This document shows positions 6,388 to 6,779 of a stretch of DNA of 6,779 bases, one piece after another (within the stretch, counting starts at the first letter, position 1; each line of letters begins with the position of its first letter). The notes beneath the pieces were generated by a model. The model saw only the letters and a list, made by a program, of their open reading frames with translations, was not told where the DNA came from and ran no database searches. The DNA is from UBA1822 sp963634795 (GTDB taxonomy: Bacteria > Bacillota > Negativicutes > Veillonellales > Dialisteraceae): the NCBI GenBank assembly GCA_963634795.1, contig CAVHDO010000089.1, forward strand, positions 1-6,779. The letters run 5' to 3'. The position numbers and the translations under genes were made by a program.

Positions 6388-6418
6388 ATTAAATCACCCC
6401 CCCCCTACTGTTTGTCAA
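6388..6418 (-). promoter_or_regulatory. Predicted operon promoter with a nine-G spacer tract
   Basis: On the minus strand a perfect TTGACA (-35) lies at 6418-6413 and TTTAAT (-10) at 6393-6388, preceded by TGA, which makes an extended -10 (TGn). The spacer is 19 nt and includes nine consecutive G (6405-6397). With eight or seven G it would be 18 or 17 nt. Transcription would start near 6381, giving a leader of about 80 nt before gene A. Upstream DNA (about 6419-6480) is AT-rich, as in UP elements. This is a sequence-based prediction with no mapped start. Confidence 0.65.
6397..6405 (-). repeat. Homopolymer tract G9 (C9 on the plus strand)
   Basis: Nine uninterrupted C on the plus strand, read as G9 in the direction of the adhesin operon, sit inside the predicted promoter spacer. 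Tracts of this length are prone to slipped-strand mispairing, so the number may differ between cells of one strain. Confidence 0.9.
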
Positions 6419-6540
6419 GAGGGAAATTGCATTTTATGCCCATTTTTGTTATAGAAATTTTTTATATGAAAGGAAAAGGCGGAATTTATCCACCTTTTTT
6501 CTTTTGCATTATCGCCGAGCAATTTCGAGACATCAGAAAA
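6419..6540. other. AT-rich upstream region of the operon
   Basis: Non-coding DNA between the -35 box and the heptamer arrays. It is rich in A and T tracts (for example TATAAAAAATTT on the minus strand), which could act as an UP element or bind a nucleoid protein. No defined operator is recognised. Confidence 0.4.
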
Positions 6541-6568
6541 GTGCACAGTACACAGTGCATAGTGCACA
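6541..6568. repeat. Heptamer array GTGCACA (four units)
   Basis: Units GTGCACA, GTACACA, GTGCATA and GTGCACA in tandem. The unit core GTGCAC is itself palindromic. It differs in sequence from the CAGACAT array but keeps the 7-bp period. Confidence 0.75.
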
Positions 6569-6610
6569 GGATAACATGCTGAGCTTTTTTGTCAGGCAAG
6601 GCGGAGACGT

Positions 6611-6656
6611 CAGACATCAGACATCAGACATCAGACATCAGACATCAGACATCAGA
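6611..6656. repeat. Tandem heptamer array, six perfect CAGACAT units
   Basis: Six exact CAGACAT copies at 6611-6652 plus a partial CAGA, about 310 bp upstream of gene A and 10 bp from the right direct repeat. A degenerate array of the same unit is at 736-763. Perfect identity suggests recent expansion, so copy number is likely variable. Confidence 0.9.
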
Positions 6657-6665
6657 TTTTAGCGG

Positions 6666-6779
6666 TGTCGCTTCGCGACGTTTTTATATTATATGCGCCT
6701 TCGGCGCCAATCATGTTTTATTCTTTCGTACGGAACTCCTTACAGCACTTCATTTCCTTTCTTTCCCGGGAAAGAAAGG
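6666..6779. repeat. Right copy of the flanking direct repeat
   Basis: Same elements in the same orientation as at 1-119. It ends in a perfect 24-bp palindrome (6756-6779, centred on CCCGGG) that is imperfect in the left copy. The repeat is cut by the window end, so its true length is not visible. No transposase or terminal target duplication is seen. Confidence 0.85.

Noticed and set aside
6611..6656. Possible CRISPR array
   Set aside because: The units are 7 bp in direct tandem with no spacers, and no cas gene is present.
6688..6716. TATAAT in the right direct repeat as a second promoter towards gene A
   Set aside because: The matching -35 position reads ACATGA, a poor match, and the left copy has TATAAA with the same weak -35.

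Overview
This window carries one three-gene operon on the minus strand, with non-coding, repeat-rich DNA on both sides. The genes run A (6301 to 4625), B (4628 to 2988) and C (2935 to 839). Each encodes a secreted protein with an N-terminal signal peptide, a passenger built from repeated neck-like and coiled-coil modules, and a YadA-type four-strand membrane anchor. They are therefore trimeric autotransporter adhesins (type Vc secretion). Unlike textbook members, none ends at the last barrel strand: A and B continue for about 127 residues and C for about 283, as coiled coil. By topology this part should lie in the periplasm.

A YadA anchor means a bacterium with an outer membrane. Strong AAGGAG ribosome sites, intermediate base composition, the LVTGG-type passenger modules and the heptamer-rich intergenic DNA together suggest a diderm Firmicute of the Negativicutes. 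This is a judgement from style; no marker gene is present to prove it.

Region by region: positions 1-119 hold a repeat whose near-identical second copy is at 6666-6779, so the adhesin cassette sits between direct repeats about 6.67 kb apart. Positions 120-838 hold heptamer arrays, small GC-rich hairpins and inverted repeats, with no convincing gene. The operon fills 839-6301. Its apparent promoter (6388-6418) has a run of nine G between a consensus -35 box and an extended -10 box, the layout used elsewhere for phase-variable adhesin promoters. Upstream lie an AT-rich stretch and two more heptamer arrays (6541-6568 and 6611-6656).

How it may work together: one possibly phase-variable promoter drives all three adhesins; A and B are joined by an ATGA overlap; all three share the same ribosome site and 7-nt spacer. 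The proteins would display modest-sized passengers outside the cell while the post-barrel coiled coils, most strikingly the lysine-rich tail of C, reach into the periplasm, perhaps towards the wall. The phase variation and wall contact are inferences.
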